A DNA stretch of 64,000 nucleotides from Pseudonocardiaceae bacterium. GTDB taxonomy: Bacteria > Actinomycetota > Actinomycetes > Mycobacteriales > Pseudonocardiaceae. Both the position numbers and the translations under genes were made by a program. Where the stretch lies: contig WHSZ01000003.1 in assembly GCA_009379845.1 (NCBI GenBank), forward strand, positions 1 to 64,000, read 5' to 3'. How positions within the stretch are numbered: position 1 is the stretch's first letter; each line of letters begins with the position of its first letter. The notes beneath the pieces are model-generated. The model saw nothing but the letters and a program-made list of their open reading frames with translations, searched no databases and had not been told where the DNA came from. Positions 33,853 to 42,039 of this stretch are shown in pieces.

Positions 33853-35070
33853 TCACTCGCCGGATGTGGCGATGACCCCTTCCTGGTCCAGCCGAGCGAT
33901 CTCGTCGGCGGAGTATCCGGATTCCGTGAGGACCCGTGCCGTGTCGGCACCCAGAACCGGTCCGGCGGCGCCCCGGCGCGGCGGTGTGCTCGACAACCGC
34001 ATCGGGGAACCGACCTGCCGCACGGAGCCCAGCTCCGGATGCGGCGCGTCCCAGTAGAAGCCGCGTTCGGCGAGGTGGTCGTTGCCGAACACCTCATCCA
34101 TGGTCGCGATCGGCGCGCACGGTACGCCGACGGCCACCAGTTCCTCGACGATCGCCTCGGTGGAGCGCTGCCGGGTGGCCTCCTCGATCGCGGTGATGAG
34201 CGTTTCGCGGTTCCGCTGCCGTTCGTACGAACTCTGGTAGCGCGGCTCGTCGAGCAACCGCGGCAGATCCAGGGCGTGGCAGAACGCCTCCCAGGTCTTC
34301 GGTGTCGTGGCGCCCACCGTGACCCACCCGTCCTTGCTGCGCACCGCTTGATACGGGGCGGAGGTTTGATGCGCCGAGCCGAGCGGGGCGGAGACCTCGC
34401 CGGTGGCGAAGTACGTTCCGGCCTCCCACACCGCCAGCGACACACCCGCCTCGAGCAGCGACACATCGATGTGCTGGCCGGCGCCGGTGTGCTCCCTCGC
34501 GCGCAGCGCGGCGATCGCAGCCATCGCGCCGTAGAGCGCGCACACCAGGTCGCAGACCGGGACACCGACCTTCGTGGGCGTGCCGTCCGGAGTGCCCGTG
34601 ATGCTCATCAGCCCGGAGCGCGCCTGGGCCATGATGTCCAAACCCGGCTGGGCCGCGAGCGGCCCGGACTGCCCCCACCCGGAGGCCGAAAGGTAGATCA
34701 GGCCGGGGTTGAGCTCCCGCGCCGTGGGGTAGTCGAAGCCGAGCGCGGACAGCGCACCTGGCCGCAGGTTCTCGACCAGGATGTCGGTGTTCGTGATCAG
34801 CCGCCGCAGAACCGCTTTGCCGTCCTCGGATTTGAGGTCCACGGCGATCGAACGTTTGTTGCGGTTGAGCCGGGCGAACGGGGAGGAGTGCCCATCGAGG
34901 AACGGGCCGGTTTGGCGGACCGGATCCCCGCCGTCCGGGTTCTCCACCTTGATGACGTCCGCGCCCAGGTCCGCGAGCTGCATGGCGGCGAACGGTGCCG
35001 CCATGAACGCGCCGATCTCGAGGACGCGCACGCCGTCGAGCGAGGTAGTAGCGCCGGTAGGGGTAGTCAT
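33853..35070 (-). CDS. family III (CaiB/BaiF) CoA-transferase
   Basis: A 405-residue acyl-CoA:carboxylate CoA-transferase. It begins GVRVLEIGAFMAAPFAAMQLADLGADVIKVE, continues with LNRNKRSIAVDLKSEDGKAV, and has the putative catalytic Asp in QPGLDIMAQARSGLMS. The C-terminal insert domain closes with VGSPMRLSSTPPRRGAAGPV. It would move CoA onto the carboxylic acid imported by the Tct system. It is the first gene of the operon, diverging from the GntR gene over a palindrome-bearing spacer. Confidence 0.92.
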   Translation of the reverse strand: MTTPTGATTSLDGVRVLEIGAFMAAPFAAMQLADLGADVIKVENPDGGDPVRQTGPFLDGHSSPFARLNRNKRSIAVDLKSEDGKAVLRRLITNTDILVENLRPGALSALGFDYPTARELNPGLIYLSASGWGQSGPLAAQPGLDIMAQARSGLMSITGTPDGTPTKVGVPVCDLVCALYGAMAAIAALRAREHTGAGQHIDVSLLEAGVSLAVWEAGTYFATGEVSAPLGSAHQTSAPYQAVRSKDGWVTVGATTPKTWEAFCHALDLPRLLDEPRYQSSYERQRNRETLITAIEEATRQRSTEAIVEELVAVGVPCAPIATMDEVFGNDHLAERGFYWDAPHPELGSVRQVGSPMRLSSTPPRRGAAGPVLGADTARVLTESGYSADEIARLDQEGVIATSGE

Positions 35071-35098
35071 GGGCCGCTCCAGGACCGGAAGACTGCGC

Positions 35099-35122
35099 GT
35101 AGACTATTGTCTACAGCAGACA
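35099..35122. promoter_or_regulatory. operator palindromes in the gntR/CoA-transferase spacer
   Basis: GTAGAC-TATT-GTCTAC (35099-35114) and the overlapping TGTCT-ACAGC-AGACA (35108-35122) lie 28 bp upstream of the CoA-transferase start and about 120 bp before the gntR start. FadR-type GntR repressors bind short palindromes of this size, so this is the probable binding site of the divergently encoded regulator. Confidence 0.65.
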
Positions 35123-35242
35123 GCAACGCCGTGACAAGTATGGTGCCAGGATTGGTGCCAGACCTTCCAGCGCCTCCTCGCCGCGGTCGGCCACCCACGC
35201 TGCGAGGCGGCCGCGCTGGAGAACGAAGGGACACCGCTCGTC

Positions 35243-36010
35243 GTGACCAGATCCGTTGCGGACAGCCCGCGCGACGACCCTCGGCGCGCGCCGAGCATCG
35301 TCGCGCCACCCAGCCTGGTCGAGCTCGCGGCGGCCACCCTGCGGCGCATGATCGTCGGTGGTGATCTGCTGTGCGGGGACCGGATCGTAGAAAACCGCCT
35401 GACCCGCGAACTCGGCATCAGCCGGCCGCCGCTTCGGGAAGCCTTGCGCATGCTGGAGCGGGAGGGTCTCGTGCACCAGGTCCCGCGCAAGGGCGCGATC
35501 GTGACGCCGCTGACGCTGCATGACATCTACGAGATCTTCACGCTGCGCGGCGAGTACGAGCGCTTCGCCGTGCAACTTGGCGTCCCGGTCCGGGACGCGA
35601 GCCGGCTGCGGCGGTGCCGGGAAGCGCTCGGCCGGATGGCCGAGGCCGCGGAGGCCGACGACGAGCCGTCGTTCGCCGAGTACTCCTTCGAGTTCCACGT
35701 GTCGATCGTCGGGCTGTCAGGGCATCGACGCCTCGAAGAGGCGTACCGGTCGCTGCAGCTGCAGATGATGCTGAGCATGGCGATGAACCGGCGAGCACGG
35801 GAACGCGAGACGCTCACCGAGGATCTTCAGCGGCACCGGCGGCTGCTCGAGGTGATCGAAGGTGGCGACACCGACATGGTGCTGCGGGAACTGTCCCGCC
35901 ACGGCGATCGCACCTTCCTCGACGGCATCGAGTCGAGGGTGCAGGGGCACACCGACGTGGCGTTGGAATGGCTACGGCAGGAGCGGGCGAACAGTCAACA
36001 GCTCGGCTGA
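35243..36010 (+). CDS. GntR-family (FadR/FCD subfamily) transcriptional regulator
   Basis: A 255-residue protein. Residues 22-90 are a GntR winged helix (LAAATLRRMIVGGDLLCGDR, LTRELGISRPPLREALRML, VHQVPRKGAIVTPLT). Residues 95-240 are an FCD all-helical ligand domain with metal-binding candidates in SFEFHVSIV, LEEDLQRHRRLLE and LSRHGDRTF. FCD proteins sense carboxylic acids, fitting the divergent tricarboxylate-transporter/CoA-transferase operon. The first 20 residues are poorly conserved, so the exact start is uncertain. Confidence 0.9.
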   Translation: MTRSVADSPRDDPRRAPSIVAPPSLVELAAATLRRMIVGGDLLCGDRIVENRLTRELGISRPPLREALRMLEREGLVHQVPRKGAIVTPLTLHDIYEIFTLRGEYERFAVQLGVPVRDASRLRRCREALGRMAEAAEADDEPSFAEYSFEFHVSIVGLSGHRRLEEAYRSLQLQMMLSMAMNRRARERETLTEDLQRHRRLLEVIEGGDTDMVLRELSRHGDRTFLDGIESRVQGHTDVALEWLRQERANSQQLG

Positions 36011-36038
36011 TTTCTCCCGTTATGGATGCAAATTGTTC

Positions 36039-36260
36039 TTAGCCGGTGGCGGGGGCCCAGGCGCGCTCGGTGGCCGCGGCGCGGGCGCGCCGACGCAACC
36101 CGGCGAGGCTGTGCTTGGCCGGTACCAGGATGGCGGTGAACCAATTCCGCCGGTACTCCGCGAGGGCATCGGCTACACCGCGATACTGGGTGCAGTGCAC
36201 CAAGCCCGGCGTCCCAAGCCGGTGTTTCGCCGGCCGCCTGCTGCTCGCTCGCAACAGCAT
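36039..36260 (-). CDS. small hypothetical protein, 73 residues
   Basis: An ATG at 36260 is preceded by a near-perfect GGAGG ribosome site four bases away. The frame encodes 73 residues with GC-rich third positions and segments GLVHCTQYRGVADALAEYRR and NWFTAILVPAKHSLAGLRRR. The basic C-terminus ends APATG. No family was recognised and no cotranscribed neighbour is evident. It converges on the GntR gene. Confidence 0.45.
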   Translation of the reverse strand: MLLRASSRRPAKHRLGTPGLVHCTQYRGVADALAEYRRNWFTAILVPAKHSLAGLRRRARAAATERAWAPATG

Positions 36261-36380
36261 CAGACCTCCGCTCGAGTGATAGTCGGCTGTGCGTACGCTA
36301 CGCGTTCGGCGCGCGGAAACGTGGTAGGCCACCGGCGTGTCACCCACACAGTCGGTAACGGTCTGGATACGGTGGCTCTG

Positions 36381-36453
36381 CGTTGTTGGGTGCTGCGCAC
36401 ATGCGTTGTTGGGTGCCGCGCACCTGGGTCGTTGGGTGCTGCGCACCTGGGTT
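36381..36453. repeat. imperfect tandem repeat, three units of about 24-26 bp
   Basis: Units begin at 36381, 36404 and 36430 and share CGTTGTTGGGTGCYGCGCAC followed by ATG or CTGGGT. The third unit lacks one GTT. The array lies in the intergenic space just upstream of coaE, ending 45 bp before its start. The array may affect local structure, but no function is evident. Confidence 0.75.
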
Positions 36454-36497
36454 GACGGGCGCTCCACCTACCGAATTCGACCTGCGAGGATGGCCGC

Positions 36498-37682
36498 ATG
36501 CTGCGCGTGGGGTTGACCGGCGGGATCGGTGCGGGCAAGTCGACGGTGGCCGGACGCCTCGCGGAACACGGTGCGGTACTGATCGACGCCGATCAGGTGG
36601 CACGGGAAGTGGTTGAGCCCGGTTCGGACGGCCTAGCCGAGGTGGTCGCCGCGTTTGGGCGCGAGGTGCTCGTCGCGGACGGCTCGCTGGATCGCCACGC
36701 GCTCGGTCAGCGGGTGTTCGCCGACGAGGAGGCCAGGAACACCCTGAACGGCATCCTGCATCCCAGGATCGGCGCGCGTACCGCGGAGCTGATGGTCACC
36801 GTGGCCCCGGACGCGATCGTGGTACACGACGTCCCGCTACTGGTGGAGAACAACCTGGGTGCCGGGTACCACCTGGTGCTGGTGGTGGACGCCCCGGAAC
36901 GGGCCCGTGTCCGGCGGCTCACCTCGTCGCGGGACATGTCGGAGGCCGACGCGCGGGCCAGAATCCAAGCCCAGGCAACCGAGGCGCAGCGACGGGCAGC
37001 CGCGGACGTGTGGCTGGACAACGGGCGCAGCCGCGATCTCGTGCTGGCCGAGGTCGACGCGCTGTGGGCGGACCGGCTGGTGCCGTTCGAAGCGAACGTG
37101 CGGCTGCGCCGACCCGCCGGCCGGTCGAGCCAGCCGGTGCTGGCCACGGCCGATCCCAGCTGGGGGATCCAGGCCGAGCGACTGATGGCCCGGGTGGCGG
37201 CGGCCGCGGGGGAGCGGGCGCACCGCATCGATCACATCGGTTCCACGTCAGTGCCGGGGTTGGACGCCAAGGACGTGCTCGATCTCCAGGTCGTGACCGC
37301 CGACCTGGACGAGGCCGGCAAGCTCGCCGACGAGCTGATCAATGCCGGCCTGGTGCGCAAGGACGGGCGGTGGACGGACAACACGATGGACGGCGCCGTG
37401 TGGGACAAGGCGATCGCCACCAACGCCGATCCGGCGCGGAAGGTGAACTGCCACATCCGCCCGCTGGATTCCCCCGCGTGGCGGGAAGTTCTGCTGCTGC
37501 GGGATTGGCTACGCGCTCATCCGGACGGGGTGCGCGAGTACGCCGACGTGAAGCACCGGTTGACGCGGAACCGCTACCAGGACATCAACGACTACGCCGA
37601 CGACAAGACCCCGTTCATCGCCTCCGCCCTGGAACGCGCCGAGACATGGGCCCGCCATACCGGCTGGCGCGCTGGCCTGTGA
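36498..37682 (+). CDS. coaE: dephospho-CoA kinase fused to a GrpB (UPF0157) domain
   Basis: A 394-residue two-domain protein. Residues 1-200 are dephospho-CoA kinase, the last step of coenzyme A synthesis: P-loop LTGGIGAGKST, LIDADQVAREVVEPG, VVHDVPLLVENNLG and the lid RLTSSRDMSEADARARI. Residues 210-390 are a GrpB nucleotidyltransferase-like domain (RIDHIGSTSVPGLDAKDVLD, NCHIRPLDSPAWREVLLLRDWL). The same fusion is found in mycobacterial CoaE, where the extra domain is thought to aid folding or regulation. It lies between rpsA and uvrB as in M. tuberculosis. Confidence 0.95.
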   Translation: MLRVGLTGGIGAGKSTVAGRLAEHGAVLIDADQVAREVVEPGSDGLAEVVAAFGREVLVADGSLDRHALGQRVFADEEARNTLNGILHPRIGARTAELMVTVAPDAIVVHDVPLLVENNLGAGYHLVLVVDAPERARVRRLTSSRDMSEADARARIQAQATEAQRRAAADVWLDNGRSRDLVLAEVDALWADRLVPFEANVRLRRPAGRSSQPVLATADPSWGIQAERLMARVAAAAGERAHRIDHIGSTSVPGLDAKDVLDLQVVTADLDEAGKLADELINAGLVRKDGRWTDNTMDGAVWDKAIATNADPARKVNCHIRPLDSPAWREVLLLRDWLRAHPDGVREYADVKHRLTRNRYQDINDYADDKTPFIASALERAETWARHTGWRAGL

Positions 37683-37721
37683 GCGCTTGGCGGCTGTAGC
37701 ACCACAAAGGCGCACGGCTGC

Positions 37722-38351
37722 TTAGCTGAGCAGGCCGCGCTTGTGCGCCTCACCGACCGCCGCGGCCCGATCGCGAACCCCGAGCTTGGCGTAGATGTGC
37801 AGCAGGTGCGTCTTGATGGTGGCCTCGCTGATGAACAGCTTCGCTGCCGCTTCCCGGTTCGTCGCGCCGCCCGCGATCATGGTGAGCACATCGAGCTCGC
37901 GCTGGCTGAGCGTGTCCTGGGTGGGCTGGCGGACCTGCCCCATCAGCCGGCTGGCCACCGAGGGGGAGAGCACCGACTCATCCCGGTACGCCGCGCGCAC
38001 CGCGCGGATCAGCTCGTCGCGCGGCGCGTCCTTGAGCAGGTAGCCGGTGGCGCCCGCCTCGATGGCCGGCAACACGTCGGCATCCGTGTCGTACGTGGTG
38101 AGCACCAGCACGCGCACCGAAGGGGCGGTGGCACTGAGCCGTTGGATGGCCTCCACCCCACCCATCCCCGGCATACGCAGGTCCATCAGCACCACGTCGG
38201 GGTTCAGGCGGTCGGCCTGGGCCAACGCCTCCGCGCCGTCGCCGGCCTCACCGAGCACCTGAAAGTCCGGATCCCCGGCGAACACCCCGCGCAGCCCGCC
38301 ACGAACCACCGGATGATCGTCGACGATCAGCAGTCCGATCGACTCAGTCAT
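37722..38351 (-). CDS. NarL/FixJ-family response regulator
   Basis: A 209-residue regulator. The receiver domain has the acidic pair IVDDHPVV, a phospho-acceptor Asp in VVLMDLRMPGM and Lys in YLLKDAPRDEL. The C-terminal LuxR helix-turn-helix is LSQRELDVLTMIAGG, then AAKLFISEATIKTHLLHIY. ATG 38351 overlaps the stop of the histidine kinase gene (ATGA), so it is its cognate partner. The pair lies at the end of an ABC transporter/mannosyltransferase run, whose expression it may control. Confidence 0.93.
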   Translation of the reverse strand: MTESIGLLIVDDHPVVRGGLRGVFAGDPDFQVLGEAGDGAEALAQADRLNPDVVLMDLRMPGMGGVEAIQRLSATAPSVRVLVLTTYDTDADVLPAIEAGATGYLLKDAPRDELIRAVRAAYRDESVLSPSVASRLMGQVRQPTQDTLSQRELDVLTMIAGGATNREAAAKLFISEATIKTHLLHIYAKLGVRDRAAAVGEAHKRGLLS

Positions 38352-39676
38352 GGCACGGTTTCCGTTGCTATCGCGGGAACACTCGCGCTGATCGCGGTGC
38401 CTTCGCCCGGTGTGCTCTCCACTTCCAGGGTGCCGGCCACCCGCCGCAAGCGCTGCTTCATGGTGTCCAGCCCGTAACCGCTCTCGTCGCGAGGTTCGGA
38501 TCCGTTGCTGCCGATGCCGACCCCGTCGTCGCGCACGTCGAGCAGCACCACATCGTCCATATAGGACAGCGTGACGCCCACTTTGGACGCGTTCGCATGC
38601 TTGGACACGTTCGTCAGCGCCTCCTGCGCGACCCGGTACAGCGAGAGTTCGATCTCGGAGAGCAGCGGTTTGCTCTCCCCGGTGGTCTCGAACGCCAGCT
38701 CCACGCCGGTGCGTTGCGACCAGCGGTCGGCCAGCTCGGAGATAGCCTCCGGCAGCGGGTTTCGCTCGAGCGACTCCGGCCCCAGCGCCTGCACCGAGCG
38801 GCGGGCTTCGGCCAGGCCCTGCCGCGCCAGCGTGCGCGCCTGGTCCACATGCGAACGCCACTGAGCCGGATCGCGCCGCGCCTGCTCGGCGGCTTCCAGC
38901 TGGGTGACGATGCCGGTGAAGCCCTGCGCGAGCGTGTCGTGGATTTCCCGCGCCAGGCGCTGCCGCTCGTCCAGCACACCGGCCTCTCGAGCCTGCGCGA
39001 CGAGCTGGGAGTGCAGGCCCTCGTTCTCCTTGAGCGCGACTTCCAGCTCGTTCAGTGCCTTACGCCGTTGCTCGTTCTGCTCGAACGCCTTCTCCCCGAC
39101 GACCGACCCGCCACCGATGGACAGCGTCTGCACGGCGATGATCGTCAGGTACAGCAACGCGTTCCGGTCCATCGCGACAAGCGGCCCGCCGATCGGCAGG
39201 GTGTGAATCAGCACGGAGCACGTGGCCAACCCGAGGAACATCAATGTTTTCGGCCGGAGCACAAGCGCGTGGAAGAAACCGATGATCATGAAGGCCAGAA
39301 ACACGGTGTCCCTGATCATCAGTATCGACGCGATCGTCAGTACCCCGGTGAAGGAGACCGCGACGATGACCGGGTGGTGCCGCAAGCGCCCAGGGAGCAC
39401 GCTGAAGGTCAGCAGTTCCCAGACCGCGGCGATACCCACCAAGCCAAGCGTGCCCAGCCGATCCGCGCCGCTCTGGTTCTCCTGTGCGAGGCTCAGTACC
39501 GTGCCGATGCCCAGGAGCAAGTACGCTCCCCAAGAGACGGCCTTGTCGGCGAATCCGGAGGGCGTGTAAAGGTCGGAAACGCATGGACGGGCCGGGTACG
39601 GCGCCGGCCATACTCGGGACCAGCCTTTTTCCAACACCGCCTCATTATGCCGGGAATCGGTGGATAGCAATGCCAT
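38348..39676 (-). CDS. NarL-type (HisKA_3) sensor histidine kinase
   Basis: A 442-residue membrane kinase. About five or six hydrophobic helices occupy residues 40-195 with no large extracellular domain. A coiled-coil dimerisation segment leads to the phospho-acceptor His in DERQRLAREIHDTLAQGFTG, followed by an HATPase_c domain with LYRVAQEALTNVSKHANAS (N box) and VRDDGVGI plus GYGLDTMKQR (G boxes). Intramembrane sensing is common for this layout, often of envelope stress or membrane-active compounds. It starts 12 bp after the upstream gene. Confidence 0.92.
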   Translation of the reverse strand: MALLSTDSRHNEAVLEKGWSRVWPAPYPARPCVSDLYTPSGFADKAVSWGAYLLLGIGTVLSLAQENQSGADRLGTLGLVGIAAVWELLTFSVLPGRLRHHPVIVAVSFTGVLTIASILMIRDTVFLAFMIIGFFHALVLRPKTLMFLGLATCSVLIHTLPIGGPLVAMDRNALLYLTIIAVQTLSIGGGSVVGEKAFEQNEQRRKALNELEVALKENEGLHSQLVAQAREAGVLDERQRLAREIHDTLAQGFTGIVTQLEAAEQARRDPAQWRSHVDQARTLARQGLAEARRSVQALGPESLERNPLPEAISELADRWSQRTGVELAFETTGESKPLLSEIELSLYRVAQEALTNVSKHANASKVGVTLSYMDDVVLLDVRDDGVGIGSNGSEPRDESGYGLDTMKQRLRRVAGTLEVESTPGEGTAISASVPAIATETVP

Positions 39677-39688
39677 CGTGCCAACACC

Positions 39689-41272
39689 TCACGGAATCGC
39701 CGTCGCGGCGTGAGCTATGGCCCGGTTCGCCTTGAAGCCGGCCACATCCAGGTCACTGAACCGGGGCCACAGCGTGGACCACGGCTCCGCCCGCCCGGTG
39801 GCCAGCCAGACCGGCGCGCTCTGGCTGAACCCGGTGAACTCCAGGCCGGTGTGGACACCGCGGATCCGCCGAACCTCGGCGAAGTTCCGCCGCAGTCGGC
39901 TCCGGTCGTTGCCGACGAACAGCACGTCGGTGGCGCTTTCCGGGGGCTCGCCGAGCGTCCAGTAGCCACGGTTGCCGCTGAACGCCTCTCCCAGCCCGCG
40001 TTCCGGCCCGAACTGGGAGATCGCGCTCGCCTGCCAGTACGTCTCGGTCACGATCGCGGTGTGCCGTCGGCGGTCCGGTGGCAGGCCGCGGTAGACCGTC
40101 GCCACCGAATCGGTGAACTCCGGCCAGCCGATTTCCGCGCCGGCGAACAACGGTTTGGGCACCGCCGGCTTGTCCTTAACCCAGGACGCCGGCCAGATCG
40201 GCAGCGCAAGCGGCACCGTGATGAGGAAACTGACCACGCACACCGGCCAGGTCGGCACCCAGCGCCACCAACGTGCCGGCTGCCGGCGCTCGATGGTGAC
40301 CGCGGCCGCCGCCCAGCAGAGCGGGTACATCCCCGCCACGTAGTAGGAGCGGCCGTTCAGCACGATGAACAGCAGCACCAGGCCGAGCGTGGTCCACCCG
40401 AGGAACCGGTACGGCCGGAGTTGCTCGGAGTGCAGCAACTGCCACCAGCCGTACACCAGCAGCACGGCACCGACCAGCAGGCCCGCGGTCAGCACCACCC
40501 CGGGCAGGAACACCAGCCTACCGCCGTAGACCTCGTCGACCTCCCTGGAGATCGCCGCGTTCATGTCCAGCTGCGGCCAGCCGTTGGTGGCCTGCCAGAC
40601 GGCGGTGGGCACGGTCGCGGCGAGTGCGATCAGTGCCCCGACCAAGAGCAGCGGCCGCCGGAGCAACTCACGCGGACCGAAGATCAGCAAGCAGATTCCG
40701 GCCACCAGCCAGAAGCCCAGCACCAGGAATTTCACGTTGATCGCCACCGCGGTGACCACGCCGGCCCATACCAGCAGGCCGTCCGACCGGGTGCGGATCC
40801 AGCGCACGATCAACCAGAGCAGCACCGTCCACAGGAACGGGTCGATGGTGGAGGTCGCCAGGTAGTGCCCGGTGCTGAGGAACCCGCTGGACACCGCGAA
40901 GGCACCCGCGGTGAGCAGCTGAGCCTTGCGCCTACCACCGAGTTCCCTGGCGATCAGCGCCGCGATCACCACGCCCGCGGCCGTCGCCAGTGTGGCCGGC
41001 AGCCGCAGCACAGTGACCGAGCCGGGAACGACGGTGTCCATCGCCCGCGCCAGCAGTGGCAATACCGGCGGCTGGTCGGCATACCCCCACGCGAGATGCC
41101 GACCGGCCGCCAGGAAGTACAGCTCGTCGCCGAAGTATCCGTAGCGCCCGCTCAGCACCAGCAGGAGTGCCCCGAGCGCGCCGGCGATCGCGAACACCGG
41201 GCCACGCGCCAGCGTCGAGACGGCGATTCGTTGGGAAGCCGAGGCTTTCTCGACGGTGTCGAGCGAGGCCAT
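39689..41272 (-). CDS. GT39-type (ArnT/PMT-like) membrane glycosyltransferase
   Basis: A 527-residue polytopic protein with about eleven to twelve membrane helices. The first extracytoplasmic loop carries GYFGDELYFLAAGRHLAWGYADQPP; its D-E pair is the catalytic Asp signature of GT-C transferases that use polyprenyl-phosphate sugars. Later segments include HYLATSTIDPFLW. The acceptor is unknown. The gene sits directly after the ABC permease gene (2-bp gap) and 12 bp before the kinase gene, so all are likely one operon. Confidence 0.88.
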   Translation of the reverse strand: MASLDTVEKASASQRIAVSTLARGPVFAIAGALGALLLVLSGRYGYFGDELYFLAAGRHLAWGYADQPPVLPLLARAMDTVVPGSVTVLRLPATLATAAGVVIAALIARELGGRRKAQLLTAGAFAVSSGFLSTGHYLATSTIDPFLWTVLLWLIVRWIRTRSDGLLVWAGVVTAVAINVKFLVLGFWLVAGICLLIFGPRELLRRPLLLVGALIALAATVPTAVWQATNGWPQLDMNAAISREVDEVYGGRLVFLPGVVLTAGLLVGAVLLVYGWWQLLHSEQLRPYRFLGWTTLGLVLLFIVLNGRSYYVAGMYPLCWAAAAVTIERRQPARWWRWVPTWPVCVVSFLITVPLALPIWPASWVKDKPAVPKPLFAGAEIGWPEFTDSVATVYRGLPPDRRRHTAIVTETYWQASAISQFGPERGLGEAFSGNRGYWTLGEPPESATDVLFVGNDRSRLRRNFAEVRRIRGVHTGLEFTGFSQSAPVWLATGRAEPWSTLWPRFSDLDVAGFKANRAIAHAATAIP

Positions 41273-41274
41273 GC

Positions 41275-42018
41275 TCACTCCCAGCGGAAGATCTTGGCAG
41301 CGGCTGCCGCGGCGACGAGCGCGAATACCGCCAAGGTCACCATCTGCAGCACGTTCGGGCCTTCGCCGGCCCAGGTTTCCCGCAGCGCGCCCAGCGTCGC
41401 ACCGAACGGCAGCACATCCGCGACCTGTTGCAGTGCCTCCGGCAGCCTCTCCTTGGGCACCCAGACGCCGCCCAGCGCGAGCATCGGGAAGAAGACCATC
41501 ATCCCGATGCCGTTCGCGACCTTTCCGCTCGGCGCGACCGCGGCGATGAGCAGCCCGATGGAGAACAGCGAGATGATGCCGAGCACCAGCGCCAGCAGCC
41601 AGCCGAGCGGATTACCGGGCGTTTCGATGCCGAGCGCGCCGATCCCTACCCCGAGCACCACCGCGATCATGATCAGCGCGCTGAGCAGCTGCACGGCCAG
41701 TTGGGAGACCAGCAGGTTCGCCGGATGCACCGGGCTCGCGGCCAGCCGGCGGAGAATGCCCTTCTCCCGGTAGGTCGCCAGGTAGGCGGGCAGGATGTTC
41801 AACGCGAGCATGCCGAGCAGCAGCGTGATGGCCATCGGCGCGATGAACGTGGACAGCGGCTGTTCACCGCCGAACTCCTCGTTGGGTTGTTTCATCCCTG
41901 GGATGAGGCCGAACACCAGGACCAGCCCCATCGGGATACCGATCACGACGAACAGCGTGCCGGGATCGCGCATCAGTAGCTTCGCCTCGGTGGCTGTGAG
42001 TTTACCCAGTGCGGACAT
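41275..42018 (-). CDS. ABC-2 type transporter permease (DrrB-like)
   Basis: A 247-residue permease with six membrane segments: TLFVVIGIPMGLVLVFGLIP, STFIAPMAITLLLGMLALNI, LLSALIMIAVVLGVGIGALG, LALVLGIISLFSIGLLIAAV, IGMMVFFPMLALGGVWVP and the last near the C-terminus. ABC-2 exporters of this type move drugs or lipids and pair with an ATPase encoded immediately upstream, here 21 bp away. Confidence 0.9.
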   Translation of the reverse strand: MSALGKLTATEAKLLMRDPGTLFVVIGIPMGLVLVFGLIPGMKQPNEEFGGEQPLSTFIAPMAITLLLGMLALNILPAYLATYREKGILRRLAASPVHPANLLVSQLAVQLLSALIMIAVVLGVGIGALGIETPGNPLGWLLALVLGIISLFSIGLLIAAVAPSGKVANGIGMMVFFPMLALGGVWVPKERLPEALQQVADVLPFGATLGALRETWAGEGPNVLQMVTLAVFALVAAAAAAKIFRWE

Positions 42019-42039
42019 GGTGGACTCCCCTCGTGAATG

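Noticed and set aside
36361-36453. CRISPR-like array
   Set aside because: The units are directly joined or separated by a few bases, with no unique spacers of constant length and no cas genes in the window.
39710-41773. 687-codon plus-strand frame across the mannosyltransferase and permease genes
   Set aside because: Antisense to two clear membrane-protein genes; its composition (Arg/Gln/His/Pro) is not protein-like.
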